Shown here in pieces: positions 62,034 to 64,000 of a stretch of DNA of 64,000 bases. The position numbers were made by a program, and so were the translations under genes. Each line of letters begins with the position of its first letter. The first letter of the stretch is position 1. The notes below the pieces were generated by a model. That model saw only the letters and a program-made list of their open reading frames with translations. It was not told the DNA's origin and made no database searches. This DNA comes from Soonwooa sp032078105. Lineage in GTDB: Bacteria; Bacteroidota; Bacteroidia; Flavobacteriales; Weeksellaceae. The stretch spans positions 1 through 64,000 of the forward strand of contig JBJZOS010000003.1 of assembly GCA_046269235.1 (NCBI GenBank), in the 5' to 3' direction.

Positions 62034-64000
62034 ATGGATACAAAGAACATCGACTTATCAAAGGAGTTAAAAAAATACTTTGGTTTTTCAACATTTAAAG
62101 GTCAGCAAGAAGAGATTGTAAATACATTATTGGCATCTAAAGATGTTTTTGTGTTGATGCCAACGGGCGGTGGAAAGTCGCTTTGTTATCAACTACCCGC
62201 ATTAATCTCGGAAGGGACAGCGATAGTTGTATCGCCACTTATCGCTTTGATGAAGAATCAAGTTGACGCTGTTAATGGACTTTCTGAAGAAAGTGGTGTG
62301 GCGCACGTTCTTAACTCATCGCTTAATAAAGCGCAAACCAAACAAGTTTTTGATGATATTAAATCTGGAAAGACAAAACTATTATATGTTGCTCCAGAAT
62401 CTTTGATTAAAGAAGAGTATGTTGAGTTTCTTCGCGATGTTGAAATTTCATTTGTAGCAATTGATGAGGCACACTGTATTTCGGAGTGGGGACACGACTT
62501 TCGTCCAGAATATCGTAATCTAAAAGGCATTATTGACAAAATTGCTAACGTACCGGTTATGGCTTTAACAGCGACTGCAACGCCAAAAGTTCAGGATGAT
62601 ATTCAAAAAACTTTAGGAATGAACAATGCTGTTGTTTTTAAAGAAAGCTTTAACAGAGCCAATTTGTTTTATGAAATACGTCCAAAAGTTAATGTGGACA
62701 AAGAAATTGTAAAATTCATTAACCAACATAAAGGCAAATCCGGAATTGTGTATTGTCTTAGTCGCCGAAAAGTAGAAGAGTTTGCACAACTTCTTCAGGT
62801 TAATGGCATCAATGCTTTGCCTTACCACGCAGGACTTGATCAAAAAACGAGAGTTGCTAATCAGGATAAATTCTTGATGGAAGAAGTTGACGTTATTGTG
62901 GCAACCATCGCATTCGGAATGGGAATTGACAAGCCAGACGTTCGATTTGTTATTCATTATGATATTCCAAAATCTTTAGAAAGTTATTATCAAGAAACGG
63001 GCAGAGCGGGCAGAGATGGCGGCGAAGGTTATTGTCTAGCATTTTACGATCCAAAAGATATTGAAAAATTAGAAAAATTCTTGGCTCAAAAACCAGTTTC
63101 TGAACGCGAAATTGGACTTCAGCTCCTTAATGAAGTCGTTGGTTATGTGGAAACTTCGATGAGTCGCCGTCAATATTTATTGCATTATTTCGGAGAAAAA
63201 TTTGATCCTGTTAAAGGTGATGGTGCCAAAATGTGTGACAATTCTGTTAATCCGCCAACTTTAATTGAAGCAACCAAAGATTTAAATTCTGTTTTAAAAT
63301 TGATAAAAGACTTGGGTGAAAAATTCCGCACCAAGGATTTGATTTCGATAATTACAGGTAAAGAAACTGCCGTTACAAAATCTTATAAATTAGAAAAATC
63401 TGAAGCCTTTGGAATCGGGAAGGAGCAAAGCGATAACTATTGGAAATCGATAATTCGCCAAGCAACGGTACAAGAATATCTCAAAAAAGATATAGAAACT
63501 TATGGCGTTTTGAAGTTGTCTGTTAGAGGTAACGACATGCTGGAAGGCAAAAGCAATGAGCAGTTTTTCATTGCTGAAGATAAACAATATGATTTAGCAC
63601 AAACTAAAAAATCCGAATCCGATCAAGTCCAAGTACAAGCTGGAGGCGGATTTGACCAAGTGCTGTTTGGACAGCTGAAAGAGCTTCGTAAGAAAGTCGC
63701 ACAAAAGTTGGGGATTCCGCCATACACCGTGTTTATGGATCCGAGTCTGGAAGATATGACGGTGCAGTATCCTACGAGTTTGGAAGAAATTGCGAAAATC
63801 TATGGCGTTGGTGAAGGAAAAGCCAAAAAATACGGGAAAGATTTTGCCGAGTTCATCCAGAAATATGTGGAGGACAATAATATCGAGCGTATGCAAGATA
63901 TGGTCCTTAAACAAGTTGCAAACAAGGCGAGTCACAAGGTTTTTATTATCCAGAATACGGATAAAAAATTAGATTTCGAAGATATTGCGAGAGCTAAAAA
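62034..64000 (+). CDS. recQ: ATP-dependent DNA helicase RecQ (3' end beyond window)
   Basis: The frame begins at ATG 62034 (after AAAGG) and is open for 655 codons to the window end. Motifs in order: Q-box region FKGQQEEIVNTLL, Walker A MPTGGGKSLCYQLPA, DEAH-box AIDEAHCISEWGHDFRPEY, ALTATATPKVQDDIQ, FGMGIDKPDVRFVIH and YYQETGRAGRDG. A RecQ C-terminal domain follows, then an HRDC domain from about residue 540 (LFGQLKELRKKVAQKLGIPP). The zinc-binding four-cysteine segment is nearly absent: only one Cys (AKMCDNSVNPP). The enzyme unwinds DNA 3' to 5' in recombination repair. Confidence 0.95.
   Translation, partial: MDTKNIDLSKELKKYFGFSTFKGQQEEIVNTLLASKDVFVLMPTGGGKSLCYQLPALISEGTAIVVSPLIALMKNQVDAVNGLSEESGVAHVLNSSLNKAQTKQVFDDIKSGKTKLLYVAPESLIKEEYVEFLRDVEISFVAIDEAHCISEWGHDFRPEYRNLKGIIDKIANVPVMALTATATPKVQDDIQKTLGMNNAVVFKESFNRANLFYEIRPKVNVDKEIVKFINQHKGKSGIVYCLSRRKVEEFAQLLQVNGINALPYHAGLDQKTRVANQDKFLMEEVDVIVATIAFGMGIDKPDVRFVIHYDIPKSLESYYQETGRAGRDGGEGYCLAFYDPKDIEKLEKFLAQKPVSEREIGLQLLNEVVGYVETSMSRRQYLLHYFGEKFDPVKGDGAKMCDNSVNPPTLIEATKDLNSVLKLIKDLGEKFRTKDLISIITGKETAVTKSYKLEKSEAFGIGKEQSDNYWKSIIRQATVQEYLKKDIETYGVLKLSVRGNDMLEGKSNEQFFIAEDKQYDLAQTKKSESDQVQVQAGGGFDQVLFGQLKELRKKVAQKLGIPPYTVFMDPSLEDMTVQYPTSLEEIAKIYGVGEGKAKKYGKDFAEFIQKYVEDNNIERMQDMVLKQVANKASHKVFIIQNTDKKLDFEDIARAK

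Noticed and set aside
1..64000. Recoding or suppressor-mediated readthrough as the reason for the many in-frame stops
   Set aside because: TAA, TAG and TGA all occur inside relics, and the same genes also show deletions, lost start codons and missing catalytic residues, while housekeeping genes contain no internal stops.
1..64000. CRISPR arrays, toxin-antitoxin pairs or known defence systems
   Set aside because: No regularly spaced repeats and no Cas, restriction-modification or defence-type domain sets were seen. The only Fic trace (16268-16483) lacks its catalytic core.

Overview
The window is about 64 kb of AT-rich chromosome from a member of the Bacteroidota, most likely Flavobacteriia of the Chryseobacterium/Weeksellaceae type. 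This rests on a secreted metalloprotease with a type IX secretion (T9SS) sorting tail, promoters of the Bacteroidetes TAnnTTTG type, DUF6029 and lmo0937-type genes, a monomeric isocitrate dehydrogenase, and the four-gene 'ligase-associated' DNA repair cluster. The species assignment is inference; no rRNA gene is present. No tRNA, CRISPR array or complete insertion sequence was found.

Layout. 1-7.1 kb is an accessory region: an IS3-type transposase end, a decayed quinone oxidoreductase, two structured attC-like intergenic elements, an AraC regulator with a quinol-monooxygenase gene and a GlcG/HbpS gene that share an almost identical 28-bp upstream site, an aquaporin, and a Crp/Fnr regulator next to a DJ-1/PfpI gene with a textbook TGTGA-N6-TCACA site between them. 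7.1-10.5 kb carries a broken stress-ferritin gene and an intact large catalase (katE). 10.5-16.3 kb is the ATGA-coupled exonuclease, ATP-dependent ligase, DEXH helicase and PdeM cluster. 16.3-20.3 kb holds Fic and DUF6029 relics, dsbD and a lipoprotein. 20.3-27.1 kb is a complete thiamine operon (thiS, thiC, thiE-like, thiD, thiE, thiG, thiH, thiF) behind a TPP riboswitch. 27-36.4 kb has a dead TonB-dependent receptor, an ABC exporter, a dead membrane protein, a B12-binding-type radical SAM enzyme, a relic-filled gap with one small membrane protein, and an amino-acid permease. 36.9-48.1 kb is mostly housekeeping or secreted functions (typA, T9SS M36 peptidase, 2-oxoacid dehydrogenase E2, S1/P1 nuclease, uvrA). 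48.3-59 kb mixes live genes (DUF421, DUF763, tpx, monomeric icd) with wrecks (T9SS protein, Fe-alcohol dehydrogenase, truncated pgi, katG). 59.4-64 kb has mgsA, tatC, kpsF/kdsD and a recQ that runs off the end.

The most striking global feature is the number of pseudogenes, about 15 recognisable ones. Many keep one reading frame and are broken by in-frame stop codons or a substituted start codon rather than by frameshifts. The pattern looks like recent loss by point mutation. It includes katG (while katE is intact), an iron alcohol dehydrogenase and most of pgi.

The best regulatory finds are the paired AraC-type operator, the Crp-like palindrome upstream of the DJ-1 gene, and a TPP riboswitch whose 5' P1 strand can pair with a distal 8-nt complement just upstream of thiS. 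I did not find a convincing undescribed multi-gene system. The nearest to poorly understood biology are the ligase-associated repair cluster and the radical SAM protein with a CX4CX2C cluster motif.
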